From positions 39,062,208-39,126,207 of the forward strand of contig NC_063452.1 of NCBI RefSeq assembly GCF_020379485.1: DNA of 64,000 bases. The letters are read 5' to 3'. The DNA comes from Brassica napus. Its lineage: Eukaryota; Streptophyta; Magnoliopsida; Brassicales; Brassicaceae. This document shows, piece by piece, positions 21,531 to 34,422 of this stretch. Each line of letters opens with the position of its first letter. Positions within the stretch are counted from its first letter, which is position 1. The notes under the pieces are model-generated. The model ran no database searches. It was not told the origin of the DNA and saw only the letters and a program-made list of their open reading frames with translations. The position numbers and the translations under genes were made by a program.

Positions 21531-23826
21531 ATGCCTATGGTTACCTCGGACCCGATCACTTTGTTGAACGATGTCAAACCATTCAAAACAACATGGAAGG
21601 TTGAAGTGAAAGTTCTGCATTCATGGACACAACATTCATCTTATTCTGGTGGAGACTCTCTTCAGTTCATACTAGCAGATAAGAGAGTTAGTTTTTCTAT
21701 TTGTTAACTCGAGTAATGGTGTTAAATGGTTGTAATGCTAACATCTAAACTGAGATTTTATCTGTGAATGTAGGGTGTTAAGATTCATTGTACCTGCAAG
21801 AGACTCTTCTATGGTCGTGTTAAAAAACTTCAGGTTGGACAATGAAGATTCATTGAGAATTTCTTACTGACTGCATCTGCTGGAAAGTATCGAGCGACGA
21901 GTCATAAGTACAAGATGTCCATCATAAGTAACTCCAACGTCACCAATTCCTCCCTGAAAATGATGATAAATTTTTATCATTAACCTCTTTCAAAGAAATC
22001 ATGAACGGAAGTCTTGATTAAAATTTTTAATTGGTAACTCATAAGTGTTTTCCTTATAACCTTATAGGCTTCGGTTGAGACATCCCTAATCTTCAATTTT
22101 TTTAATAATATGGTTGTAGATGTTATTGGTCAAGCAATTGATATTGGAGATATCCAGGTTGTGCCTGCGCAAGGTGGTAAAGAAACAAAGAAGCTTGAAC
22201 TCACTTTAACAGATACAGAGTAAGCTGTGAATGACCTTTTGCAAATTTACATTTCATATATTATCAATACGTGTTTTCATAATGTTTGCTTTTTTCTTCT
22301 ATTATTAGAGATCAGCAAGTAGCATGTTGTCTTCGGGGTCAGTTTGCTGAACAAATGTTACATACATCCAAAGTTGCTCAAGTGAATCAAAACTTTCTTT
22401 GTTTACTGAGATTTGCCAAAATCAATGTTTACAAGGGTAAGATATCTACTAAACGCTTAACAAATATATATTTTTTAAAACGACTTTGATCCCTTTTCTA
22501 AATTCTCATCCTTTGTTGCAGGACAAGTTCAGATAACAAATGCATTTGATTCTTCCACAATTGAAATAAATCCACCCGGGTTTGACGTCCAAGACTATCT
22601 ACAAGTGTACGTTTTGTTTGTTTCACCTACTAAATATTTGTATTACAATAATACATAAATGTGCTGTCTCAAAGGTTTAATTACTATCCAGGTTGCCAAA
22701 TAATGACATTGCTCTCACTACTGGTAGTCATGAGGTTGCAAAAACTCAAGGAAACAAACGCCCACTTGATAAATGGTCTACTTATCCAGAGAGATCAATA
22801 CTTGATATCATAATGGCGACTGAGGTAAGTTTTCTACTCTAATATCATGTATATACTGTATTAATCAACACATTTGTACAAACTAATACATATGTTATAT
22901 TTGTAGACTGAAAAGTGCATTGTTAAGGGCACGATTTTTGCAATTGATACAGACTGGGCTTGGTATTATTTTTGTTGTGTTAAGTGTCACTTCAAAAAGT
23001 TGACCGACATTACCAAAAGGGATGTGGTGCCTGTGAAACATCTGTGGCGTTGTGATGGATGCCATCAGTCCATAACCAATGTTGCTCTTAAGTGTGTTTC
23101 TCAATCTTAATAGATTACATATGTATCCGATCTATATAACTTACAACTTTTTAATTTTTAGGTTTAAACTACATCTACTCATAAAGGATGACACTGGTGA
23201 AACTAGAGTCCTGCTTCTTGATAGTATTGCTGAACCCATTTTGGGAGTAAGTGCTGAAGTGCTCTTAGATGGTTCTCTAGAAGAGGTATGTAAAAGTTTT
23301 CATTTCATTGTTATATATTTTATATATGCAGTCGTTTTTAATGTATTATTTGTTCATCTTTAGATTGAGGATCCAGAAGACTTGTCTGATGCTATTAATG
23401 ATCTTATTGGTAAAACTTTCAAGTTTGGTGTGTATGTGAGCAAAGACAATGTTGACTATGGAGCTGATATATTTAACACTGGAAAGACATGGTCTGCTGA
23501 TGAAATCATATCTCAGTCTGACGATGAGAATACTGAGGATACATTGACCAACATTGCTTTATCAGACCGTTCATCAGGACAGGTTGGCCAAAATTTTGTT
23601 ATTCATATTAAGTAGATATTGTATTAAGCATATTTATGTCAATGATTTTTAATATATTATGTGATTTTGAAGGTATCTTTGATCAGTATTGAGAGTGGAC
23701 ACCACATGTTTGTCTTCAACTCCACTATCAAAACGAAAAGGAAACAATGAAATTGATGACCTTTCTTCTACTTCTAAGAAACAATGCTCGAAGATAATCA
23801 AGGTGGAAAAGAATGGTGGGGAGTAA
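21531..23826 (+). pseudogene. RPA70-like single-stranded DNA-binding protein, about 10 exons, decayed
   Basis: Exons, read from splice sites: 21531-21686, 21774-~22020, 22120-22219, 22309-22436, 22522-22606, 22692-22824, 22907-23091, 23162-23285, 23364-23582 and the last ending at TAA 23824-23826. The product resembles replication protein A large subunit: OB-fold segments (WKVEVKVLHSWTQ) and a zinc ribbon with CCVKC and CDGC in exon 7. Helitrons commonly carry RPA, presumably to coat single-stranded DNA during rolling-circle transposition. Exon 2 has TGA at 21843-21845 where tryptophan is expected (VGQW), plus a frameshift and further stops. The last exon is also shifted. Confidence 0.85.
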
Positions 23827-26800
23827 ACTGAGTTGCTGCGTGTGTTTTTATTTGGTTTTGGTTTTGGTTTTAGTTTCAAAAACATGTTTTTCTTAATTTT
23901 CTATTATATGTTTTATTTCAATGTCTTATTGTTTGGTTTTTATCAATAAAGATAAAGAGGAATTTGAATAAATATCACACTCATATTATTGCTCTAAGTT
24001 AACGACCAAATAATAAAAAGTGTAAATCTACTCTATTAAATTATAGTTATCCATCGCACTTAACTAAATCTATTCGCATACGGAAATGTACTCTATTCTC
24101 ACAACTTGCACAGAGTGGATATTCTTACTTGTAATAAGCTGTAGTTCGACTCCCTTTTGTAAACCTTTCCCAAAATTGTATCGTCAAATCCATATACATC
24201 CTATAAAAACAAATTAAGTTGGGAGTATACATCCTATAAAGGCTGTTATAAACAATAACTATCTATATTTTAAACAAAGGAACACATTAAACTAATCGGT
24301 TAAGATATAATCTAAAACTAATTTTATAGGAGATATTGTTGTGATCTAAACAGAGATTAAGCAAGATATAATATGTAAAAAAATCTTAACTTCATTATTT
24401 TTCATTTTAATTTTTTCATTGTCCCGCCTATACTACGAATTAGAAAGGTGTCGTGACTCTAACCAAAGAAAAAAACTTTTGCTATTATCAAAACTGTTTG
24501 CAGTCATTGAGCAATTTTATACCTATCACAACTGTTGTAAAGGTAGGGATACTATTCTTCATAATCAAAACATGTACTTGATTAGACAACTATATTTCAA
24601 TCCACATGATGTTTTATAAAAATTATTTCGGCTAACATTACTCTTATAATGGACAGGATGAAAAGAAAGCATCAACCTCCCCTTGGAGCTGATGGTCATC
24701 GGTTGTGTTCAAAACCTCAGTCTAAACAGAGAATAGATCATAAAAAGAATAAAGATGTCCCTTTGAGTACTGTTTTTGAAAGATTATTGCATGATGTTAC
24801 CAATAGAAAGGTTTCATCAAGGTTCCAAACACAAGTAACAGTGTCAAATCCTACAAACAAACGAGGTGTTTATATTTTATATTGATACTAAGTTATATAC
24901 TAAGTTGTTTTATCATTCAACTCATATCGTACATGTTTTTCTGTAGTTTTTTTTGACAAAGAAAATAATGACAACTCTAAACAAACTAAAAAGAGTCGAA
25001 TACATGAAGGTATGTTTAATATCTTAATTCAGTGATGATAGCAAATACTGCAATGATAGTTAAATTTTTGTTTTTTCATTATATAGTATCCTCTTATAAT
25101 TCAATTTACTATGCAGCCATCTCAAGTACAATAAGAGGATCATGTTCAAGTCAGGTCATATTTGGAAGTCAAAACACAACAAAGACAAACATTAAAATGA
25201 CACACACCAGAGAAACCACAATAGATTCAAGAATTTCAAAAAAATCTGAACTAGAGAACAGAGGTATTTTGTTTTTCAACCAGAGAATGAATGGAAGTTT
25301 GTATTATCATTTAACTTATGAAAATACAAACGTCTTATAATTTATTTAGTGGGTATATTTTGCAGATTTTTCTAGGCTCCATAGATGAATGTGATGATCT
25401 AGAAATTGAATGCAGTAGTCAGGACAGTTCTGATACTGAAATTTCAGATGATGAACAATCTACTGTACAAGAACCAGAGAAAGTAGATCAATCTGGACGA
25501 GTTAATCTTCTAGCAGCTTTATTTAAGAAAACCTTCACTGAGGTGAAGACAAAAGCGAAAGCAGTGTCATCCAAAGAAGAAGGTTAGTAAAAATTTCTCA
25601 TTTTATTACTTAAATATGTAATATGTGTTTCTAACCTACATTCATCTTATAAAACAGATTATGTTGATGAAGGTGACCCATCTTACACTTGTGTTCATTG
25701 TGGAGCTATCATGTGGTTAGGCGAACGCATAAATAAGAGCAAATATAGACGAAAACCTATATTTACATTGTGTTGCATGCAAGGTCAAGTCCAGCTGCCA
25801 TTTTTAAAGAAACCCCCTGAGGTTCTAATGAAGCTTCTCACAGGAAATGATAAGCTTAGTAAACATTTTCAGAAGAATACCAGATCATATAATATGGTTT
25901 TCTCATTCACTTCTCTTGGTGGAAAAGTATATAAATCTGTTAAAAAGGGACGAATGCCCACAAATGTTGGTGCTTCATGGTGAAAATTATCATCTCATGG
26001 GAAGTTTAACCCCATCTGAAGGAGGCTATGCCAAGTTTGGACAGCTTTACATTGTTGACACAGAGAACGAGGTTCAAAACAGATCTAATGCTCTGAGGTA
26101 ACTAATATGGTTTTGTCAATAAGTGATGTTACATTTAAGAAAAAGTGTTTTGTATACTTACTAAACGATTGTTATTCACTGAATGTTTTCAGAAGTGGCA
26201 AAAATGCGCAGACGTGGCAAAGATATTATTCAGCCTATAATGAATATGTTGAATGCTGTTAATCCATATGTCGCGCAGTTTCGATCAGCAAGAGAGAGAT
26301 TTCAAATGAATCCTGATCAGACTTTCCACATGCGAATTGTCAGTAGAAGTGACAAAGATGGTCGGACATATAATACGCCAACAGCATCTGAGGTTGCTGC
26401 ATTGATTCCTGGAGATTTTAATCTAGGAATGGATAAGCGGGATATTGTTATACAGCACAAGTCTGGTCGACTTACAAGGATTGATGAGATTCATATTTCC
26501 TATCTAGCACTTCAGCATCCTCTACTATTTGTGTATTGTGAAGATGGATTCAGGGTTGGTATTAAAAAGGGTGTCACAGAAGCTTCAAAGAAACTCAAAA
26601 AGGATACTATCAGTATGAGGCAGTTTTTTGCTTTCCGGATGCAAGAGCGAGAAAATGAGTCACATGTTCTGCTTTATTCAAGAAGGTTGTTTCAACAATT
26701 CATAGTTGATGCCTATACTACCATCAAATCCAACAGACTGAGGTATTTGCAGCTTAACCAGACATGTTTGCGTTCGGATAGTTACGACTTTATCAAGGAG

Positions 26801-27117
26801 TCAGAAAATTATGGCAACTCGGACATGAATGAACAAGGTCAGCAATTTGTTCAAAAACAGAAGACATTGATAGAATCATATCAGCCGAGATTCCAGATAA
26901 ATCAACTGATCCAGATCTTTAGGATGTTGTTAAGGAATCCATGATTCATGGTCCGTGTGGAGCTGCTAATATGAATTCACCATGTATGGAAAATGGTCAG
27001 TGTTCGAAAATGTTTCCTAAACCATTCGCTGGGAATACTAGAGTGAAAAAAGATGGATTTCTTGTTTATAGGAGACGTGAGCAAGCTAACAGTTATGTTG
27101 AGAAGAATGGTTTGTAA

Positions 27118-27252
<135 letters not shown>

Positions 27253-27270
27253 TAACTGTGGTAGTCAAAC

Positions 27271-27404
27271 CACCAGGGCCACAAGAAGCAGCGGGCTCAG
27301 CTCCAACGAACTCATCATCAGCGAACTCAGCTACAGCAACCTCAGCAGCAGCAAGCTCAGCTGCAGCAAGCTCAGAAGCAGCGAACTCCACTGCTGTGGA
27401 GATT
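27271..27404 (+). repeat. Low-complexity Ser/Ala-coding insert in Rep
   Basis: An imperfect GCA/TCA-rich repeat encodes a Ser/Ala/Asn linker between VVVKPPGPQ and VEIKNNEIKNFFDCR. It is an expansion of a normally short acidic linker. The frame stays open across it. Confidence 0.6.
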
Positions 27405-28188
27405 AAAAACAATGAAATTAAGAATTTCTTTGATTGCAGGTTGAATATTTACTTAGGCGTCTATCCAAATTATTTTGCAGTTTAGTATGACTTCATTCTG
27501 ATTTCTAACTTATATTGTTGTGATTATTGTAGATATGTTTCCACTTGTGAAGGATCGTGGAGGATTTTTAAGTTTCCAATACATTATAGATCCACAGCAG
27601 TGGAGAAGCTTACATTTCATCTACCAGGGAAACAGATCATTATCTTTAAGGGGAAGGACAAAGTTCAGGACGTTGCTGGTCGTAAACTCCTAGAAAACAC
27701 AATGTTTTTGGCTTGGTTTGAGCTGAATAAAGTTGATCCTTTCGCTCGGACTCTTACATATATTCAGATTCCCAACTATTATACATATTCGAAGAGTCAG
27801 AAGAAGTTCAGTAGAAGGAAACAAGGATTCAGCGTTGGAAGAATCAACTATGCCCCATGTAAACAGGAAAGTGCTTATTATTTAAGAGTGTTGTTGAACT
27901 ATGTCAAAGGTCCTACCAGCTTTGATGATATTAAAACCTATAATGGTGTTCTTTATGAGGGGTACAAAGAAGCATGTTTTGCTCGGGGAATACTGGATGA
28001 TGACCAGGAGTATATAGATGATTTAGTGAGGCGTAGTGATGATAGTTCTGCAGCCGTTGTTCGTGATCTTTTTGTTCTAATGCTTCTGTCAGACAGTCTG
28101 ACTCAACCAGAGGTTGTTTGGCAAAAAAACATGGGAGCTCTTATCAGAAGATATCGAGTATAATCGCAGACTTCGTTTTAATAGGCCA

Positions 28189-28331
28189 GGTACAATACTA
28201 CCATCTTCTAACCATGCGAATGATGTTTTCAGTTTGCTAAATCTTTTGTAAAAAACGAAGGTACAATACTACCATCTGTAAGTATATATGATGTTAATAA
28301 TCGCGCTTAGACTTATGTTTTCAGTTTGAGT
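28189..28331 (+). repeat. 71-bp imperfect duplication in a helicase intron
   Basis: GGTACAATACTACCATCT starts at 28189 and again at 28260. Each is followed later by ATGTTTTCAGTTTG, so donor-like and acceptor-like sequences are both duplicated between helicase exons. This makes the start of the next exon ambiguous. Confidence 0.7.
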
Positions 28332-29126
28332 TTAATGATGTTTTGGATGGTTAAACAATCCGCACATTTAAGAGCTCATTTTCGAATTATAATATACAGC
28401 GTGACTAAATTTGTTGTGTTCGTACTATGTTTTACACTGAGCGACAATGACAAGAAATTGTATGCTCTTATAGAGATTGAGAAGCTTATGAAAAGGAATG
28501 GGAGTTCACTTTCACTATATGAGTCTATGCCAAAGCTTCCTGACAATGCCAAACCGATCGAAAATGTTTTGATCTTGGATGAACTAGATTACGATCTGGA
28601 AGAATTGCAGGCCACTCATGATATAGATTTTCTAAAGATGACTGATGAACAAAGAAAAATCTACGATGAGATCATTACTGCAGTTGTTGAAGATAAAGGC
28701 GGAATGTTCTTTGTTTACGGTTTTGGTGGCACGGGAAAAACCTTCCTTTGGAAACTTCTTTCATCTGCGTTGAGGTTTAGGGGAGATATAGTTCTTAATA
28801 CTGCATCTAGCAGGATTGCTTCTCTGATGTTACCAGGTGGTAGGACTGCTCATTCCCGTTTTAGCATACTAATCAATCCAGATGAGTTCACTACATGTTC
28901 ATTGTCTCATGGATCAGATAAGGCTAATTTGATTAAAGAGGCATCTCTAATTATCTGGGATGAAGCACCAATGATGAGCAGGCATTGTTTTGAATCTTTA
29001 GATAGAAGTTTAAATGATCTGATGGGGAATCATGATAAAAAACCTTTTGGTGGAAAGGTTATTGTGTTTGGAGGTGATTTTCGACAAGTACTTCATGTGA
29101 TTACAGGAGGTGGTAGGGCTGAGATT

Positions 29127-29174
29127 GTGTTGGCTTCCATGAACTCATCAGTGTTGGCTTCCATGAACTCATCA
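29127..29174 (+). repeat. Exact 24-bp tandem duplication in the helicase exon
   Basis: Copy 1 is 29127-29150 and copy 2 is 29151-29174. It inserts eight residues (VLASMNSS twice) without shifting the frame, just after the GDFRQ motif region. Confidence 0.95.
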
Positions 29175-30196
29175 TATCTATGGGAACATTTCAAGGTTCT
29201 GAAACTTACAAAGAATATGAGACTGTGTTCAAATCATCTAACGGATGAAGAGGCCAAAGATCTAAAAGAATTTTCAGAGTGGATTTTGGCTGTTGGGGAC
29301 GGGAGAGTATCAGAGCCTAATGATGGGGAGGCTTTAATTGATATTCCAGAAGAATTTCTAATTATGGACCCTGACGATCCTATAGAGACTATAAGTCTTG
29401 CCATTTATGGAGACACTGATTCACTGAGAGGGATGAAAGATCCTAAGTTTTTCCAACAGAGAGCAATCTTATGTCCAACTAATGAGGATGTTAACATGAT
29501 TAATGATCATATGTTATCTAAGCTTGATGGTAAGACATTTGTTTTATTTATTATAATTTTTTCATTATATTGCATACACACTGACTCCTTTTTGAAATTC
29601 GGTTATTTCCATCAGGTGAAGAAATGATTTACACCTCATCTGACAGCATAGATCCATCTGATACTGCTTCGGTCAATAATGATGCCCTCAGTTCCGACTT
29701 CCTTAACAGCATTAAAGTTTCTGGTCTACCAAATCATAGTCTAAGATTGAGGATTGGTTGTCATGTTATGTTGCTTAGGAACATTAATCCTAATGAGGGT
29801 TTAATGAATGGAACAAGATTGCAAATCACTGAACTTATGGATTTTATGGTGGAAGCTAGAATCATAACAGGTGCCAAGGTTGGTAAAGTCGTTTATATTC
29901 CTAGATTGTTGATTACTCCAACAGATAAAAGACTTCCTTTCAAGATGCGTAGAAGACAACTGCCTTTAGCTGTGGCTTTTGCAATAACCATCAACAAAAG
30001 TCAAGGACAATCACTGTCTGAAGTGGGACTATTCCTTCCTAGGCCAGTGTTTTCTCATGGACAGCTTTATGTTGCCATTTCAAGGGTTACGTCCAAGAAA
30101 GGTTTGAAAATTCTGATTGTTGATAAAGAGGGTAAGCCGCAAAGCAAAACTACTAATTTTGTTTTCAAAGAAGTTTTCAGTAATCTTGAAAACTGA

Positions 30197-31921
30197 GAGG
30201 AGTAATGATCGTGTCTTAAAGTGAGTTTGTTTCAGTGAGCGGAGTGCAACTGGTGTTTTGTGTTTTATTTTTGCTTCAGATACATTTGATTTCAAGTTTT
30301 CAAAGTTGTTTCGACTTTTCAACTAAATAAATTCAAGTTTGTTATTCTATTTAGCACACACAATCTACTGCAGATAATTCTATCTTCCTAGTAGAGGTTT
30401 GAAGTCAAACCAAACATGTATTGATCATCATGTTTTGATCCATAAGAAAATAGAAATTTGTCAAGTAACTATCATTTCGTGTAAAGGTCTACCGATCAAT
30501 ATCAATCCAGTCAAAATAAAACTTGACTATAAGAGATTTCAACAATACATAGAACAACCAACGATCAAGATAATCATCTATTCACCACCAATCAGTTTCA
30601 AATTTAAATCCAGGTATTTGTACAATCATAACCCGTCTATCCCTATAATGAGTCTACTGATTTTAGTTCACGCTTACTCAATACAAATACATTAGATAAA
30701 GTACTAACCTTTGTTCTCTGAAATTGTTTTCTTTTGAGCTGTTCCAATGCTATGTTTTCCCTTGTTTTTTTTTATCCTGTCCTTGCGAATTACCTAATGA
30801 ATATATATATTATCATATGTTAGCTTTAACTGAACAAAACAAATATCAGTTACCAGACAACAAAGGAAAAATAAGATCAAGACAAGAAAAATATAATTTA
30901 ATTGACACAAAAAGGCAGTACAAAGAACAACAGATTGGATATTTTTGGAAAACCAACATTAATTTAGGTTTCAATAAGGTCAAGAAACTTATCTTTTCTT
31001 AAAAACGATGTACTTGATGAATGACATCGTTGTTGCGAATATCCCAGATTGATATTGCTTCTGGTCGTTTGTAAAAACTGTGACACCTTTTCTAATACTC
31101 CATCTCTCAATTCACCGTCTGATCTACCAGGAATTGTATATCTAGAAAATCAATTAGATGAACAAACCCTATTATATTAAAGTTTCATATCCGTCTAAAT
31201 TTAAGAATAAGGGTAGAGATTATAACCTTTGATTTTCCTCCTATTGATAGATTAAACCTCATCTTTGTCTTGATAAAAACAAAATTCCTGGTGAAAAGGT
31301 TGATTCATAGATTATTTCGGTAGAAATTAGAAGGTAATCGAAGAACAGAGAGAAAATAGAAAAAATAGAAGATAGGTTCTCGAACTTTACACAGACAAAA
31401 AAAATCTTTAGTTAAACAAAAGTAGTTCACTTTACACATTTTTTTCCCGGACTAAATTCTGTTACACGTTTGGGCCTAAACAGATTAGATGTTTATATAT
31501 TAAATTGTATTCTGTTAATTATTGGGCTTGATCCATAAAGGAATTTATTAACCCATCCTTATTATCTTATAATTAAATCCATATAATGTTTGGGCCAAAT
31601 ATTTTAGTTCTCTGTACATCCAAAATAATTAGAAAGACCTCATATTAATCAGTTAACATAGTTTCATAAATCGATACTACTCATCTATAGTCAACTATAG
31701 CATTACCAACAAAACATCTAAAATTAAAAGAAAAAAAATACATCAGGTACAACATTGGAAATTTGTGCACAGAGAAAAACAACACCATGAACGACATATT
31801 TTAGTACACCATCACAATTCAAAATATTTATAAATTATATTATATAGATGTCAATTACATATATATTTTATATACATATATTATATAACACTAAATATAA
31901 ATTAAATTTAGGGAGAACAAT
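30197..31921. other. Helitron 3' non-coding part, no gene seen
   Basis: AT-rich sequence between the helicase stop and the terminal hairpin. Small plus-strand ORFs at 30399-31002 have no recognisable motif and look like chance. The last 100 bp are very AT-rich before the GC hairpin. Confidence 0.6.
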
Positions 31922-31950
31922 ATCCGCGCACAGCGCAGATCCGTAGCTAG
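31922..31950 (+). other. Helitron 3' terminal hairpin and CTAG end
   Basis: Stem arms ATCCGCGC (31922-31929) and GCGCAGAT (31933-31940) pair with one mismatch around loop ACA. CCGTAG then leads into CTAG at 31947-31950, with T next. This is the canonical Helitron terminator structure. Confidence 0.9.
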
Positions 31951-32183
31951 TACTATTTTAAGTTTCACCAGATCGTTTAAGAGTGTTAGATTCCAAACAA
32001 ATTAGAAAATGCATATACATATCAGCTTTTTTTTCATATTCCAAATTTATTAAATTTTTCTTTTCTTTTAAAACTAGAAACATCGATCTTGAAATTCAGT
32101 CTTAATTAAAATTATCAAAGATTGATATTATAATATGGCAGCCTTATTATAGTATTAATAATAAAACTACTTGTTTGCAAAAT
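31951..32183. other. Spacer between Helitron and SINE
   Basis: AT-rich host or older repeat sequence. No gene or element was recognised. Confidence 0.5.
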
Positions 32184-32194
32184 GTCAACAAATA

Positions 32195-32378
32195 ATCAAT
32201 TGGTCTTGGCCTAGTGGTAAAGGGCTCACAGCTGTGAGTACCGCCATGGATTCGATTCTCGTTGGCCATCCGGGACGCCTTAAATGGTAAGAAAACACGG
32301 ATGCTGCGGGCTTCGTAGTGATTAGTCATTGGACCTAGAAAGCCTTTGGGATAACACTACGGTTATAAAAAAAAAAAA
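32195..32378 (+). mobile_element. tRNA-derived SINE
   Basis: 184 bp with an A-box-like GGCCTAGTGGT near 32208, a B-box-like GATTCGATTCT near 32250 and a 3' A-run at 32367-32378. It is flanked by an 11-bp TSD, GTCAACAAATA (32184-32194) and GTCAACGAATA (32379-32389), with one mismatch. This is the structure of RNA polymerase III-transcribed SINEs mobilised by LINE machinery. No tRNA gene fold is intact. Confidence 0.9.
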
Positions 32379-32389
32379 GTCAACGAATA

Positions 32390-33612
32390 GAAAAATTTCG
32401 TACAGGAAATGCATGACAGACCAATTTGAACATAATGTAAGTCATTAAATACTTAGAGGATCGAGTTATTCCTCCGAAAGAGGAGATCTAATCCATGTTC
32501 ATCACGTCACGTGCGACGTGCGTACCTTGCATTTACTTAGGCTTAAATATCGGCACAAACTTGTTGTAATAATGCTCCAGTATTATTTATTCTCTTTTCA
32601 CGATATGCATTATTGCAAATAATAATATATTTTTCACAAATAAAACAATCATTTGGAAAACAAATAAAACAACCACAATGGTAGATAAACTATAAAAGGC
32701 ACAAAATACAATTGCAGACAAGCTTGAATGAGGAGTAAGAAGTTTCTTCATTTATTTTATATGTCAATTCTACACTTTCAACTATTTTATATGTCAATTA
32801 TACACCTCAGGTTTTGGCTTTGGAAACCGGTTGGTTCACTTACTTAGTTTAGAGTCTATTGTCAAAAAAAAGGTAGATATATAGTTGCTCAAAGTAACTT
32901 AAAAGTATGGTTGTTTAGTTAATGTGTAAAATTAAAGTATACTAACAAAGTCTCGATTGAAACCAATATGCATTTAGCTGATGCTTTATCAAAATTTTAA
33001 CACATCAAATTACTTTTAATTAGAAATTGGCATATGACCAACATATAGTTTAAAACGGCCATATGACTAAAATATGATTCGACTAGTTTGTAGAATTATA
33101 GCACAATAAAAATGGTGAAATAACCATTTTGTACGATATTGTCATCTATGTATAGCTTAATTAAAAAATAGCTGAAAATGGGATGGAGTTATCGTTAATT
33201 TGTCATAGCAGACTCAGAACGGTGTAGTTAATTAGTATCAATCAATATGGATATAATAAAGTTAGATCTTAAAATGCATAGACAAATGTGAACAACAGTC
33301 GAGCCTTAATCATATTAATTACCCGGCTGAGTACATACTAATTAACCATATCAAGGAAAAACATAATCACAACGGTATCATCTTTATTGCTTACATACAT
33401 TATATATATTATATATCTAATTCATAATGAAGTTGACCATGATATATTATACGATTTCTTGATCACTTTCAAAAAAAGTTACGTATATATATTAATAAGA
33501 TTTTTCTGTTTCATAAAGAAACCATACATGAGAAACCATACATGACAGATCGAGATAAGATAATTAACATATTCTCGTTAATAAAAAAAAGAGATATATT
33601 AAGTTCCTTCAT
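32390..33612. other. AT-rich sequence, original upstream flank of the PMEI gene
   Basis: No credible ORF was found. The final bases TTCAT (33608-33612) are the left TSD of the Tat element. Before that insertion this stretch would have been contiguous with 48164 onward, so it probably includes distal promoter sequence of the PMEI gene. Its only notable motifs are short palindromic TATATA tracts. Confidence 0.6.
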
Positions 33613-34124
33613 TGTTTGATCGGAAAACGGTAATAAAGAAGATATGGGTTTTAACAAAGACGTCTTATTTATGGTCGGAGAAAACAATCAGTCGGTTACA
33701 AGAGAAATGAAGAGAATGCGACAGAAAGGAAGCCGGTGGCTCGATGAGCTACCGGAAAAGTACAACTAGCGGCGAGATGAAGCAAAGGTGAAAACCCTAA
33801 TCTAGCCGCCAAGTGTTAGTCAGTTATTTCGGATCCTTCTCTTGTTTTCTCCCATTTCCCTTATATAGACGTCCTGATGCTTCGTCCTTGACCTAATTTA
33901 CGCCATCTTGGTGGGCCTCCTCTGCTGGGCCGAGAAGCCTGTAGGCGTCCGAGCAGCCGCTGAACCGAATATACTTTAGTCGATGACGATCGACTAAAAG
34001 TACTCAAGAGTCAAGCCGAGAGACCTGACTCTTGAGCCGACAGATCGAGCCGTCGCTCTACCTAATCTGGGCCAGACCTTTCTATTCCTCGGGCCTTGTG
34101 GGATGGTCAAATCCATCCTCTACA
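33613..34124 (-). repeat. 3' LTR of the Tat element (512 bp)
   Basis: Begins TGTTTGATCGG and ends CCATCCTCTACA on plus. By eye it differs from the other LTR at about 17 positions. It keeps a TATA-like TTATATAGA at 33861-33869 (minus-strand TCTATATAA) that is mutated in the 5' LTR. Confidence 0.95.
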
Positions 34125-34145
34125 GTAAGTCCCCCCCCCCAGTCC
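34125..34145 (-). other. G-rich tract next to the 3' LTR, probable polypurine tract
   Basis: The minus strand has a run of ten or more G followed by ACTTAC against the LTR edge at 34124. This is the expected position of the polypurine tract, although the six bases touching the LTR are not purine-pure. Confidence 0.6.
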
Positions 34146-34422
34146 ATTAGTGAGCGAAGTGCTTTCTGGCTCGTGATGGATTCTAAGGTTTGAAGGTTTG
34201 AGGGAATAGAAGACCTGTCGGAAGGTTGGAGCGGTTGGTCGACGAGTCGCGGAAGCGAGCAGTAGAGGCTTTCTCGTTCCTTTTGGTCGTTGTGTCGCAG
34301 GGAAGGTTCTGGAATATTTCCGCTTGAGGCCGATTAGTCGCGGATATCCAGATCCCGACTGACATGTCTAGATTAGCCGTTGGTTTATTCTGATTTTAAG
34401 ATGACCGACGTCTGATTTAGAC

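Noticed and set aside
30399..31002. Two plus-strand ORFs after the helicase
   Set aside because: AT-driven composition, no motif and no splice context. They lie in the Helitron 3' non-coding part.
32200..32260. A genuine tRNA gene
   Set aside because: A- and B-box-like sequences are present, but the acceptor stem and anticodon arm do not fold as a tRNA. The A-tail and TSD identify a SINE.
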